64,000 nt of DNA from Daphnia pulex (GCF_021134715.1 NC_060017.1:1922001-1986000); one strand, 5' to 3'; shown: positions 26,347 to 43,900, numbered from the stretch's first letter. Made by a program: numbers and translations. Notes: generated by a model from the letters alone, not told the origin.

Positions 26347-28435
26347 TTAAGACACGAAAAGTTTGAGCAAAAGTTGTTGATTTCTATACTTTGCAACATT
26401 TTTCTTTGCTTCTGGTAGAGTGCTGATATCATCTTTAAGAATAAATCGTCGAGTACCCAAAATGTAGGTCTCGAAGTAAGCACGCCAGTTAATATCTCGG
26501 ACATTGAAATAAAAGATTTGACGATCTTTAGCTGACATCTTTGACCAAATTCCATCTGAGTTCTTGCTAACGAATTTCCATTGTTTACTAAAGAAAAAAT
26601 CGAACGCAGATAATGCACGAAAAGCTTTTCTGTACAAACGGACCTGTTTAAAAAAAGTATTTTAGACACACGAATTAGTAAAACGAATTCTGAATTCTGA
26701 CCTTATTTGCACGTTGACCCACGCATCGAGCATAACAATCAGCTATAACGGCAGGCATAATGTGACACAACATAACATTGAGCTGATAATACCAATTCTT
26801 GTTGGTGCACTCCGATGTCTAGGTTACATTTTGATTCATACATAAAACAAACAAAAGTCATACATGGCAGATGATTAAAAAAGGAAAATAAAAATAAGGA
26901 AATCAAAAAATCCCATACCGGATACCACAGCATGTCTTTGGTTGGATATTTCCTCCAGGCAAGAGTGGTAAAACTTTCAAATTGCCCGAATGTGATAGGA
27001 TTATCACAACTTGTTGAGCTAAAGTAGACTTCAGGGTTCACTGGTCTATATAGAGCAAAGAAATTGTGAATGCAATTTTGAAGAAGGTGACGTAAAAATG
27101 TTTCTACGAAATGAAATTTTCACGCACTTATACATTGCAGTTCGCCACGCTACTGCAATCATCAAATTAATAGACAAGTCCACAGGAATCAGGTCAGTTA
27201 CAAATTCTGCGTTTTCCACTTTGAATACTCGGATGAAGCCTTTCCCTCCTCCTGCAATCAATCCAGTTGGACCATTTAAATTGTCGATCCAGCCGGGAAA
27301 AGGTTCTCTAAGAGCCGCTGTAACGATGGAGGGCCGAACAATTGCCAACGGAACAGCACCACACTCCTGTTCCAAAATCTGTTCAGCCAATTGCTTCGTG
27401 TAGGTATACGTGTTGGGATACGAACCAACGAGTCTAACTTGTAAAATTTGCATTAAAGATTCAACGGAAACTTGTTGTATTGTGTTGATGGACTTACTCT
27501 GTTGTGATGTTGCTAATAAGCGCAGGATCAGCACCGTCGATGAATTCGGATAGTTTGACTGGATCCATGTTTGATGGATAGATGGCTTCATCAATTTCTT
27601 GTCGGTCAACAAAACTAAAAGCCGTTGAAACGTGAACAAAAGCCTAGTGGACAAGAACGAAACAAAACCCAAGTTGCGTGATCACATTAACATTGACTAT
27701 CGGTACAATGACCTTTTAATGCGAAAACAATATTGTTGCGCAATATTAATTTAATGTATACGACTCGATAGAAACTACTTACGTCTAGATTTTTCATCCT
27801 GCGGCATATTTCCAGAAGGTACATTGGCCCTTTGACGTTCATTTGAAGGGCAGACTTCAGTTCTTCATCAAATCTTACTGTTGCGGCCAAGTTGAAAACA
27901 ATCGAAACATTTTCAATAATCAAATTCAAATCAGAGGGCGACAACCCAAAATTTTCCCGCGTCACGTCTCCTGACAAGGCAACGATTTTTTCTAGCATAT
28001 TGGATTGCTCTCTTCTAAGTGAATCAAATACCTATCAACATATTTTTTTTGAGAATTAAGTGTGTGAAAGAAAACCTTCTATTTCACAAAGTTGGTTAGA
28101 ATGAAACCAAAATAACTGCGTTCGTATGAAAAAAATTATTTGTGGACGCAATATTTTGATCGATCATCGGTGATGAAACCTCATATCGACGTTATAATTT
28201 CCACGGAAGTATCCGCGGTTTTGGTAACTGTTATTTATACCTCATTGCTGATAAGTTCCTGAAGGCGGACGGCAACTTCTTTCCCCTTTGAGGGCCTCAT
28301 CAGTACATAGAGGCGGTTGATGCCCGGACAGGATCTGAGCAACTTTTCCACAAGAACTTTTCCCATAAAACCCGTTGCACCGGTAATAAAAATTGAGCGA
28401 TCTTCATAAAATTGGACAATATTGGAATCGGCCAT
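26347..28435 (-). CDS. Fatty acyl-CoA reductase, copy C (divergent, short tail)
   Basis: Same family as copies A, B, D and E. Exons in transcript order: 28241-28435, 27783-28031, 27498-27643, 27128-27433, 26919-27045, 26702-26818, 26347-26643; 478 aa, shorter than the other complete copies (495-545). GATGFMG (19-25) and YTYTK (206-210) are intact, so the reductase domain could work. Differences: the two exons after the active site are fused into one (27128-27433), the FAR C-terminal domain has an additional intron after DMLWYP, and the last intron is absent. The usual VYNCSTG motif is replaced by [10 protein letters not shown]. The protein stops at LLLKLFVS without the long hydrophobic C-terminal anchor. 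No stop or frameshift interrupts it. It may be a working divergent enzyme or an early pseudogene. Confidence 0.9.
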
Positions 28436-31346
28436 TTCAGTGTTTGTTTGTTGTTGTTTTTTTTCGTTATTCTTCTTGGAGTTTTTCGTAAGTGTTCGTC
28501 ACCTTCAAAGAACAGAATATCACTGCAGATAGGATCCAGAAAACTAAGGAAAAAAAATAAAGAAAAAGAGGCAAAATGCTTAGAAATTTAAATGCGATAA
28601 GCACACACTTCACTGCTCAATTACGTATTCGAATGGAAAATGAATTCCATCGGCAAAGGCACGTTTTATTCACGAGTTTGTGAACGTGCATGGAATCACC
28701 AGCTCGAATTTCGGGAAACTGTTATTTTTTTGAGTTTATAAGGTAACGTTGGAAGGTCTGGGGTAATGGGAATACACTCTCCACTGAATTAATTCTCTTT
28801 ACGCTTGACATCCCACTATTCTTTGGCACTTTCAATGAAAATTGTTGAAAATAACCATTAAACCGAACCCGGAAAGGAGCCAAACTTTGTCTTTAAATTT
28901 GACTTGACGGAGAAAGTAGTATCTGTTATTTTGTGTATTTATTTTCTAAGCACTTTTCGAGTGGCATCAAAACGTAGTCTAGCATATAAGGGGAGGATAG
29001 TATCCTTTGAAACCTTTGGAATGGAACGAAAATCCCTATTTTCCCTCATAAATTCTTGTTGGGTAACACCGTAAAAAAAAAAACTCCCGTGTGTAGGGGG
29101 ATTTTTACTTTTTAATTATTTTTACTCGCCGGAACTTACATATAAACATAAATAATAACTTACGTTTAAACATAATACATACTGTACGTGGTCAAGCCAA
29201 AAAAGTAGTGCTTTACTAAAGCGCATCAGTACCGCAAAGTCTGAAGGTTTGAATCTGGGAAAGGGAATTACCCTTTCTGAGTATTTAAAAAAATAACCCG
29301 TTAAGAAACATCTAACACAGATGTTACTCTTTACACGATCTCTACACTCGCGCGCGCGAAAAAAATTTTTTGTTTAGGGTTATACCAGCACAATATGAAA
29401 CTACTATGAGTCATTTACACCTTTTCGGTGCGGTGTTCTACTGTTTCGTTGACTATCAGTATTGCAATGCGTGATATAATAATACACGCAATACTTTTTC
29501 AAGGTTTTTGTGATTAAAAAGACCGGAAAAACCCAGGTAAACTATTTTCAGAGGAAGTCTTTTCTAGACCACACAATACCCAAGAACACCGTGTGGAAGA
29601 CTGGATTTAGACTTTTGACAGATTTGTTTGTTTGTTTGTTTGTCTTCAATCAGATTATTCACTATTTTGAGGAGAACAGTTAAAAAAAAATAACCCAACA
29701 ATCGTAAAATAAGCACACAGCTAGCTGAAACGTTTGTTCTTGAGAATTAATCCACATACAGACAAAATAATTCTTCAATTTCAACTGAAAATCAGTAGCC
29801 GGAAGTTCCATTGAATCGAGTTTGTATGTGAAAAATCACTTGACGTTTTTCAACAGAAAGAGCGCGGAAGTATGACATTTTATAAAAGTTTTACCGCTAA
29901 GTAACCAAATTGAATTTATGTTCTAAACACACGAAAGAAATTGAAGCTTATTTAGGTATTTTAAGACTATGATGTAATGTAATGGACGGCAAAATAATGA
30001 GATTAAATGAGCTTACGTGTTAAAATAATCCTTTCGTTCAACACCAATATGTACAAAAGTTGATCACGCACACGATGACTTAAGAAACGTAATAGGTTAT
30101 ACTCAGACCACTGAATGAATTGCACTGAACTAAACAACTTGAGCACAGCGTAGGTACTGACGAGGGGGAGGAGGGTATCGAGGGGGAGGTGGCAAGAAAG
30201 TAGCCACCGGCATTCGAGGAAATGGTATTCTATTTTCCTATTTTGATACTAGTAGCCAATCAAGATCCAAGACGTCTTCTAGACGATTGAATTTTGAAGG
30301 GCATCTAGTGTTACTAGAATTATTGCGAATGACGTAATAAGTTTTCAATTACTGCTTCCCAGAAGTAAGATGCTAAATGCTATCAAAGACGATAAAAAAA
30401 AAACTCATTTTTCTTTTCCTACGTCCATGGTCCATGTTACCCAGCAGGTGTAATGTGATGCCCATATAATGGTTTTGTGTGTGAGGGAAGAGTGACCAAA
30501 ATAGAAACTTATTATGAAATCATTGTGGGTTCTAAATAAATGGATGGGAGAACCATTCAAACAGCAGCAAGAAACTAGGAGTTGTAAATTGTTACTATTG
30601 ACAACTTTATTTCCTGGAAGTTGATCTTTTGTTTTAAACGAGCTCTGTAGAATACATTTCATGAACGTTATTTACCAATTGACCGTTTAATTACCTTGTG
30701 TTTAATACGAGTATGAGTGGTAGTGTGTGTGTGTGTTTTGTATGATACAATCACAGTGGACGCCAATTTGGATTAACTTTAAGGCTTGATGGCTAGACTA
30801 CATTTTTGCATAATAGCTAAAAAGGATATGCAAAATTGACTGTCGCATTTTCTTCCTATCATTTAAAGTTGAGGCGTAAACCTTATCGGAAAATCCTAGC
30901 CAGCCTAAGGCTCATCGTATGTCCAAGGGGTCGAACTACCGTTTATTGACCTTCGAGGAACTTTTTGTTTTTACCTGCTTCACCTTTCGGAAGGAACAGT
31001 TTCAAGGACCCACGCATTAGTCGGCAGACCGCCAGGTATTTTCTATCTTGTGTGAATCCCAGGTCCCTAGAGAACACAACACATTTCTTTCCAAACATCG
31101 TCTAGAAGTCTTTCAATCACTCTCCCCATCACTCCCTTGTTTGCCTTGAGTTCTGCTGTGGGTCACACACACAATACTAACTAGCTGGGAGATTGCACGT
31201 TTGCGGATTTAACTATGGCTGGATTTGTTTTTATCAGTAAAATTGAACTCTTACCGAGAATGAACCTGTTTCTCGAATTGACAATTTTGTTTCTTTTGCA
31301 TTTGGGCTTGTACCGAGTTAGATATTCTAGTATTCTTAAAATCCGC
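28436..31346. other. Intergenic, upstream of FAR copy C
   Basis: Nearly 3 kb of AT-rich sequence between the divergently oriented FAR copy C and IRE1. I find no supported coding region. The single open frame of note (30405-30662, minus) has no recognisable features. A G-rich stretch lies near 30167-30190. Promoter elements of FAR copy C are presumably within the first few hundred bases upstream of 28435 but cannot be pinned down by eye. Confidence 0.5.
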
Positions 31347-32059
31347 TTTAACAAGCGATTTCCACGACTCAAGTAGACCGAAAGCGGCTTTCCACTTTCC
31401 AGGTCTAAATCCGAAAAAGGCTTTAGAAATAATAAAAAAATGAAGTCATGTTCGTCTGCACGCTAGATTTACCTGCGTTTGCAAATAAAAGACGAAATTC
31501 CTTCCCGTTTAGGAGTTATTTAGCTGCAAAGTTTGGGTTTTTTGAATTTTGTCAGAAAGTGGGGGATTTCTATAGGTCTAAAACTAAGGCCAACAGATAA
31601 GACCTTCTGCTGGCTTCCGCAAGGAGCGCGGCGGAGAGTTAAAAAAAATGGCTGCTAGCCAGGGAGGGAAACGGGCTGAATAAGTCGTTCACTAAAATGG
31701 CCATATCTCAACCAATAAAATCCGGAAAAAAAATTCCTTTCGGACTTTGGTGGTTGGGATAGCAATGAACCTTTTTGTAAAATTATTTTTTTATATAGCT
31801 TCCCCGTTTTTCCGAAAAGCGATGCAAAAGTGACCCCACTTTCTGACAAAATTCAAAAAAACCCAAACTTTACAGCTAAAAAAACTCCTAAACGGGAGAG
31901 AATTTCGTTTTTCTGAGAACGCAGGTAAACCTGGCGTGCAGAGACGAACATTACTGTATTTTATTATCATTTTTAAGGCCTTTTTCGGATTTAGACCTGG
32001 AAAGCCGCTCCGTGATTTCGGACTGCTTGAGTCGTGGAGACTGGAGATCGCTTGTTTTA
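31347..32059. mobile_element. Foldback element with long imperfect inverted repeats
   Basis: Two arms of about 215-225 bp, at about 31351-31565 and 31835-32055, are imperfect reverse complements of each other. Shared blocks include CCACGACTCAAG, TTTCCAGGTCTAAATCCGAA, ATGTTCGTCT, TTACCTGCGTT, CCCGTTTAGGAG and AATTTTGTCAGAAAGTGGGG. A non-coding spacer of about 270 bp lies between them. The ends read ACAAGCG and CGCTTGT and are flanked by TTTA on both sides (31347-31350 and 32056-32059), a possible 4 bp target duplication. The structure is a foldback or long-TIR MITE. The transposon superfamily is not clear from the sequence. Confidence 0.75.
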
Positions 32060-32392
32060 AAATTGATAAAAAAACCTAAAAATAAAATGACTATTTCATG
32101 ACTGAAGTCAGGTCGTTGTAAAAAAATATGGCTTCAACGTTGACTTATAGTTATTTTTGTTTGTTTTATCACAATTTAATTTCTTGCATTTCAAATTTTC
32201 TGTTCAAATTAGATGCCATCTATTGGGCAAGAGAAACGATGTCAGAAAGTAATGTTTATACTCGGTAGGTGGTGCTGAACAAAAACAAATTACAATGACG
32301 ACGTGACTAACTTGTTAAAGTTATCGCACTGTTGATTGTGTTGATAGTTGTATTGATTCTCGTAATCAAAATATATACCTTAAAAAGGTTTA

Positions 32393-36333
<3,941 letters not shown>

Positions 36334-38999
36334 AAAACTGTTTGACCATCACATTTTTACTACTCTTGCCAGTCATGACGGGCGACGCTTCTGCGATCGA
36401 ATGTGCCGCAAACTTCTCTTTTTTTTTTTTTTTAATTTTCTCTGGGGAAATTGATTTTCTTGGAATTGTAGGGTAAATATTTGGGTTGTATACTGCATTC
36501 ATCACCGCCTCTAAAATCTTTTAAATGAAGAATTCTCAAAAAGTGTTGAATGTCGGTATCAAGAAATCCTGTTTAAAATACATAATTATGTTCTCATAAA
36601 CGAAACCTTAAAGCTTGTAAAATTTTTGATCATTTTATGAAATATAAGAAAGCGGGTTGCAGCAAACATCTTACGTTATCCCATTTGTTAGCTTCCGTAT
36701 TTGTAATGTTAATGCCCTTTCTGAAATGTTCCAGACACAGATTAGAAATTTATTTTATTTTGGGGGCAAATTTTGTGGTTAAAAATAAACGCGTAACTTT
36801 TCGTGCATCACAATTATTCCGTCCACTAGTTTTCTGTTCCCGATCATTTTCTGTCATGCCTGTCCCGGTAAGCATTTAAGAATATTCCATTCAACTAAAA
36901 TATTCGATTCTTATTCCTTGCTAGCTCCTATTTCGAGCAAGTTCTGGTCTTGACTCTTAGAAGACTCGTTCACCCCAACAAGTGTTTGTCTAAGATATTG
37001 AAACACGGAATAAGCTGCGTGCTTCAGGGCATGAGTAAAAGAAAACATTGTTATCATGAAACTGGGTGTGTGTGTAAATACATTTTGTGATTTGGTTATC
37101 GAAATCGATAATATCCCAACGTCCATTCGTCTGGTCGCTCTTTAGCCAGGGGTTCTACACTTTAAATCAAAAAAAAAAAAAAAAAAAAAGAAAAGAAAAT
37201 GACGTCGACCTAAATTCAAAGCTATCTAAACTTTCGGAGATGGGTTCCAACTTATACAAATGCGTCATCACTGGTTCGGCTCAGGGAAAATCCCTTGCCC
37301 TTGTGCTAATAATATTCCAAACCCATTCCAAAAACTTGGATGTGTATAGTAACGTTGGCTTTCTCAGTTGATATTTTTTTAAATACTGTATTTCCCCGTG
37401 ATGTCATTGATCTGGGAGATCTACGAGAGGCGTCATTTCCATGGAACCCCACAGAACATTTTACATTTTACGTTTATTGCGGAAACTTGTACAAATTCGC
37501 CACTGGTTCAGCGTAGGGAAAATCCCTTGTCCTTATTGCGCTATTAATATTCTAAACCCGTACCAAGAGCCTGGATGTGTATAGTAACGTTGGCTTTCCC
37601 AGTTGATATTTTTATTAAATACTGTATTTTCCCGTGATGATGTCATTTCGGAGATCTACGAGAGGCGTCATTCCCATGGCTATAATACCACAGAAAATTT
37701 TACACTTGTACGTTTAGTGCGGAAACTTGCTGACGAATAGTTTCTTTATTTTAGAAATCTTCTTCCCGAGATGCCAACTTTCTCTTTTTTCAAATATGCG
37801 ACGACAAATAAATCTAACTAGAGGTTTTGTTGCGAATAATGAAGCTGGGGACGACATACACCGTAGTGACTCGTTGCGCAAAGCTCGAAGCAGCTTACGA
37901 ATCGTTGTTCGAATTGTAATAGCACCAGCGTAACACAGATTTGCTGTGTCATCGTGTCGCAAGTAGAAAAGAGAGTTTCTTTCCCGCAGGCAAAAGTTTA
38001 CAAGTTTTATATACGTGTATGTTCACGTTCGTTCACCAGATCCCTAAAATTAGCGAATCCTCTAATATGTATTTTCTATTTCTCTTATATTTTTACTTAT
38101 CGGGAAAGGTGTCTTTAAAAAAAAAAGAAATCCGACAAATGTATATTTTCTTTTGTTTTTATTCGCTACCATTCACGACGTCGAAAAGACTGATATTGCG
38201 TCATATCGCACAGGGATATAGAAGTTCAATGCTTTCCTTGAACGCAAATAGAACAAAGGCGCGTTTTTGGACAGGAATCAAAATGCTTACTTCAGTTATT
38301 AATTTGAACACAATAGAACTTAAAGTAAATAAAATACATTTGGTTTTCTTTTGAGAATGACTAGGAGGCTCAGCTATGTGGAGAAACGAATTACCTTGAC
38401 ACCACCACCTTGGCCGTGCCTACATACTCCAGGACTAGAAAAAAAAAGGTTACTTTCACTTCTGCTGCTGCTGGTGTCTCACACTCCGCCTCGATTTCCA
38501 GCCGTACCCCTCGAGCTGTTTTATTTGACTTTTCTAGAAAAAAAAGGACTAGGAAACACCAATAGATATACCATGGTCATAAAGCCAAATGCCAGACATA
38601 CGTGCCCCACTCTTGAAGGGAAAAAAAAACTCAACGGCAGAGAGTTGAGTCGAACGAAGACTGCCTCCATGCAGTCGGGGCATGAGCATTGGGCAACAGG
38701 TTAGAAAACAAGAAGAAATATAAGGCGAAAGGCGAAAGCTCTCGACGTCAATTCACTAGAACTTACTTTGGGGAGCGGTTCTCGTTAGTGCCCTCTGTCC
38801 TCCCCAACTACCCGTCGACCTCAATCAAGCGGATAAGCCAGTTTCCTTACCTTCCGTGTAACGACATCAGTTTCTCGCTACACGCCCATTGAATCAGTTG
38901 GAGAAAAAACACAACGATCCCGAATGTCAGTTTGAGGGGAAAAATCGTGGAGTTCAAGTTCACATTTATTTCACAGAAATCACGCAAAAAAAATTAAAC
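36334..38999. other. Intergenic, IRE1 to FAR copy D
   Basis: The first part is the likely IRE1 3' UTR, with AATAAA at 36784. An A run lies near 37170-37190, followed by a two-copy tandem repeat annotated separately. TCAGTT, the arthropod initiator consensus, occurs at 38894, about 100 bases before the FAR copy D start codon. Open frames in this region (for example 38351-38704) lack any recognisable domain. Confidence 0.5.
37249..37723. repeat. Two-copy tandem repeat, about 240 bp unit
   Basis: Copy 1 (37249-37483) and copy 2 (37484-37723) are diverged direct repeats. Both contain GGGAAAATCCCTTG, then GGATGTGTATAGTAACGTTG with GCTTTC after it, CAGTTGATATTTTT, AAATACTGTATTT, GAGATCTACGAGAGGCGTCA and GCGGAAACTTG at the join. 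A third copy begins at 37724 but breaks off after a few bases. No coding potential is seen. Confidence 0.85.
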
Positions 39000-40994
39000 A
39001 TGGAGTCAACGAGCATCGTCGAGTTCTACAAGGGGCGGTCTATTTTCATCACTGGAGCGACGGGTTTCATGGGAAAAGTGCTAGTGGAGAAGCTACTGAG
39101 ATGTTGTCCTGGAATTGAACGTCTCTACCTGTTGATGAGACCCTCAAAGGGACAAAGCGTTGAATATCGCCTTCAAGAGTTGATCAACAATCAGGTATAA
39201 CTAGTCTTATTAGTTAAATAATAGGGCCCAACAAGTGAACGTGTTTTTATCACAGATTTTCGACGAAGTCAAGAAACAGCAGCCAAACGTCATGAGCAAA
39301 GTCACACCTGTGACGGGTGATGTGACTTTCCCGGGGTATGGATTGTCGCAATCCGATTTGCGACTCTTAATCGAAAACGTTTCTGTTGTTTTCAATTCGG
39401 CCGCCACGATCAAATTCGACGAAGAGCTCAAAGATGCTCTCGAGATGAACGTCAAAGGTCCCATGCAGTTACTTGAAATTTGCCGTCAAATGAAACAACT
39501 CGAGGTTTTTAATCCAGTTGTCAAATTTCCGCAGCCTAGTACTAAATAAAAGCTCTTTATATTCACAGGCTTTCGTGCACGTGTCAACGGCTTTTAACAA
39601 CCTTGATCGCGAAGAAATGAAGGAGGAAGTTTATCATTCAAAAGTTGACCCAGTGAAATTGATCGAGCTGCTGGACTGCCTTGAAGACAGCGTCGTGAAA
39701 AATATCGCGACAGAGTAAGTTATATTTCATCTTTCATTCACCATTGGAATCACTCGTACTATTGTGATTGCATCATTTTATTTTCATTAGATTACTTGGC
39801 AATTGCCCAAACACCTACACCTACACTAAAGCGCTTGCGGAGCAATTGTTGGAGCAGCGATGCGGAAGCGTTCCGTTGACGATTGTCAGACCCTCAATCG
39901 TGACTGCAGCATTGAAAGAACCCGTTCCCGGCTGGGTTGACAACATGAATGGAGCCACAGGTAGATAGCTTTATTAGTAGCCGTGCATGCAAATATGACT
40001 AATACTAATCGTTGGGTATTATGTTTAGGAACAATCGCAGCTGTCGGGAAAGGATTCTTTCGTGTCATGAAGATCAACGCAGATCTGATCAGCGACATCA
40101 TTCCTGTTGACTACCCAATTAATCTTATGATTGCTGCCGCTTGGCATACTGCTACTCGGCGGTACGTTAGTTTGAAATGAAAATTCATTTAAAAACACTG
40201 ATTGACACATTTGATTTCATTGCACCAGGCCGAATAATGTCACCGTCTACAGTTGCACCACGGGCCATCAAAATCCGCTCACTTGGGGCCTTTTACAGCG
40301 TTGGTCTTTGGACTCTTGGATGAAGTTCCCTACCAAAGATATGATGTGGTATCCTAGTGCCTATTTTACGATCAATGACATTTGGCTCAAAGCGAACGAG
40401 GCCGTATTCCATACCTTGCCGGCCCATCTATTCGATTTATTCAACTCCTTGACAGGCAAGCGCGCTCGATGGGTACGTCTGGAAAAAGTTATTTCTTTAA
40501 AAAAAAAAGGACATAGTAAAATTCCGTAACGTCTCTCATAGGTCCGGTTATACGCCAAAGCCAATCGTGCTTTTTCCTGTTTGGAATTCTTCACGACGCA
40601 TCAATGGCGATTCATCAGCAACAACCCCATTCGCTTGCTGGACGAGATGTCGGCACAAGATAGGAAAACTTTCTACATTGATGTCCGCGAGATAGAATGG
40701 AAAAGCTACTTTGAAACTTTCATACTTGGAGCTCGTCGTTTCGTTCTTAAAGATGATCCCAGCACTTTACCGCTTGCTAGAAGCAACCTGCAAAGGTATT
40801 TTGTGATACGCCTACCTGTGCGAATGAAGTGAAACAAAACTATAACGCCTCTTTATCTTTTTTTTCTTTTTTGTTTTTTCGTTACGTTTAGATTGTACAT
40901 GATTCGACTACTACTACGTCTGATTTTATTCTCTTGTTCCTTACTCGCCGTCAGGGGCATCAGAAATATGGGCCGCTCCTTTATTAAGTCCTAA
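39000..40994 (+). CDS. Fatty acyl-CoA reductase, copy D (complete)
   Basis: Acyl-CoA to fatty alcohol reductase. Exons: 39000-39194, 39256-39504, 39569-39714, 39791-39960, 40029-40161, 40229-40472, 40542-40795, 40892-40994; 497 aa. The reading frame is open upstream to 38889, but the ATG at 39000 begins [19 protein letters not shown], which aligns with the other copies and is the likely start. Rossmann motif GATGFMG at 19-25; active-site YTYTK at 206-210; C-terminal domain with [34 protein letters not shown] and DVREIEW. The last exon encodes one hydrophobic segment ([13 protein letters not shown] region) and a short basic end (GRSFIKS). The exon lengths of the first five exons are identical in phase and size to those of copy B. 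This is the most canonical member of the array. Confidence 0.95.
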
Positions 40995-43900
40995 AGCATT
41001 TAACTTGAAGAGATAAAAATTACGCACTTTATTATACCGATTCACAGTTATACAAAGATAAAATCAAATGTTTCGTGCCTTTATTGAAGTTTGTGTTGGA
41101 GCCTCTGCTGCTTCGTGAACTAAGACAGCTATAATATACCTAGGAGATAAAACCTGAACAACTGCGCCGTTTGCCGAATACTCAGCACCATTTCCTACCA
41201 GTTTATAAAACAAGCTCGTAGATCGCTCCATTGTTACGCTTACACTTTCGTTTGCCTCCTGTGTATGTGTTGTGCCGGGAAATAGAGAGAGAAAAAAAAG
41301 GGAAAGGTTGAATTTTGACTCACATTTTTATTACTTCATTAATTTATAAGTCCCTACAATTTCTCTAGGCGATTATAAACAAATGTGTCCTCATAGAACG
41401 GAGTTCTTTTTTTTTTTCCTTAAATGGCTGTACGAGTGCGCGGTTGGAAAAAAAGGAGAGCAGCATTAGAAACTTGTGCACTAAACTTTCTACACCGGTC
41501 TGGTAAGAGAAAGCGTCGTATTATTTCTAGCACGGTCCTCAGTTTGTCGGAATCGATTAATAGAACTGCATAGATTTGTCCATTCCAGACTGTAAAGTTG
41601 TCTTAGAATCAGATAGATCAAAAATTCAGGCAGAAGGTCTCCCTGTTTGTCTTTTTGTTCCATCTTATGTCGCTCAGAATCATCGGTCCGTCTGCTATAC
41701 ACCAATTCGCAAGATAAACTAACAAAAAGCAAACTAGAAGCGAATTCACAAAGAATAGTTTGTTGGCAAAGTACTGATTGCGTTTTACGGGTCAAAGCAA
41801 TTCCAACAATCAAGAGGGGTATCGCTTATTGTTTTATCAGCCGTCTTCAGGTCGTCGTTAACTGCCATTCCATAAATGGTCGAGCACATAAAAATCTCCC
41901 ATGTAAGATTTTTATTTTTGTGTGTCGGTGTGTATAAATTACCTTTTTTTTCTGGGGAAAGGGATTTTCTTTTAAAATACTGTACATCTTATTATTTTTC
42001 ACTATATCCAGAAACAAGAAAGAATACTTATTGCCGTCTAGAAGCTTCTAAACGGGACGAGACTCCTCCTAAAGGTCATAATTTGTTTCAATAAAAAGAT
42101 AGCTCGAATTTTTCGAGCTTTTCCTTTCGTCTGAGTAGGACGGTTGTTCGTCGAGACAGCAGCAAAACTAGGTTCGAACAACATTTTTTAAAAATGAATA
42201 ACTTTCCTTCAACCCTATAGAGCCAACCTTCACATGAGTTGAGTATGGAAACCGGTTTGTATATCCCGTAGCTTGTTGGTTGTTATTTCAAAAGCAGTGG
42301 GCCAATAAAGGGTTCGTGGTGAAAGTAGTGAAAGTGTGTCAAGGCATATTTTCAAGGCCGGGGATGTCCCTAAAACTTGTACAAATAGGATATCAAATTA
42401 TAAGAGTGTAGTATAAAGCTGGTACTAGCTGTATATATACCTACGTAGGTCTATATACATTGCGCCTATGCGAAATTCTATTAATTATGAACCTTTATTT
42501 ATTTATTTTTAATATGTTGCATATTCACGGATAATAAAAGAAATATGAGAGTTAATTTCCATAGTTCACGCTTTGAATCCGGTTCTTTAATACACAGAAT
42601 TGTACTCCTTTCTGACAATCCCGAAGTCACGAAATGAGAACAGGGACTGGGCGTGAAACAAATTTGAATATTTTCAATTCGAAACGGATACTGAAGACAC
42701 AGAATTATCTTTCTTTTTTTCTCTTTCATATTCATTCTTATGACATATTCCATTTTTTATTTTTTTTTAATACCTACCGTGGTTCACTAGTGAACCACAG
42801 ACAACTAAACAGCTGTTTAGTTGTAATCGGTTAGAATCAATCAATTTTTTATCAATTTCATCTACTGGAATGAAAGTCAATCACAATAAAGGAGGATTTT
42901 TTCAAGTTTTTTGGCGATTAACGCTGGCGGTTGACTGCGTCACGCAGCATCGGATTACACGGCGAATTTTTCTCACACAAAATATGGGACATTGACCATA
43001 TAGAAGAATAGTAAGGACGTTCAATCCTGCTGATGCAGCAGAAAACTAACACACGCCGTGCTCATTTAAAGGACGAAATGCTTTTGTACTATTTACTATT
43101 GAAGCACAAGACATTTATAAACTTAAGCCGCAAATTATAGCTTTAAAATTTATAAATGAACTGGGTTACTGGGACAAATAAATTTAATAATTTAGGGATG
43201 AATGACGCCGCTGATGTGCCTTTTGTTCAGCTCATTTTCTTTTCTTTTTTTTCTTTTTTATTTGTGTTAACTACCAAAAAATTCAGTCATAACACACAAA
43301 TAAACTTTAAATGATTAAGTAAGCTCTTTAAAATTTATTGCGGTGAAAGTAAACGTACAAATTTTGAGAAGAGGTTTTAATTAACATCAAATAAATATAT
43401 TTCTTACATTCTATTATATTCCATTTCATTCAGAATAAAAGTGAGTTGTACGAACATTTCGGTCGACTATTTACCATAACTGTACACAGATCAATACGGT
43501 ACCGGTAGTTACGTAAGACTGAATCGTATGAATTATTATTAGGTCAACCGTCTATACGATCTCGACCGTCTGCCTTTTTGGACTACATTTTAACATCATG
43601 TGTGAATGCCCCAACAGCTGAACGAAATCGAAAAAATAGAGCGGTAAGGTAGAACTCAATTTCTAAAATAACAAGAAGAGGAAACAGCTGTGCTTCTGAG
43701 TTTGCTCACCGTGAAGTAGAACGCTATAAGTACTAAATCGATTTTTTTTCTCAAACCACGTTCTGGGATGGCAATTATCCCATCACACGCTTCTACTTTT
43801 GTCCAGATGCTTCATCATCTATGACGACCTATCTGTCTCACTAAGCATGTTCACTTCTTTGATGAAATTGGTGACTGTATTTCTCTATTTAACATAAAAA

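Noticed and set aside
29215-29265. Sequence resembling a tRNA B box (GGTTTGAATCTGG)
   Set aside because: No matching A box, acceptor stem or anticodon stem could be found around it.
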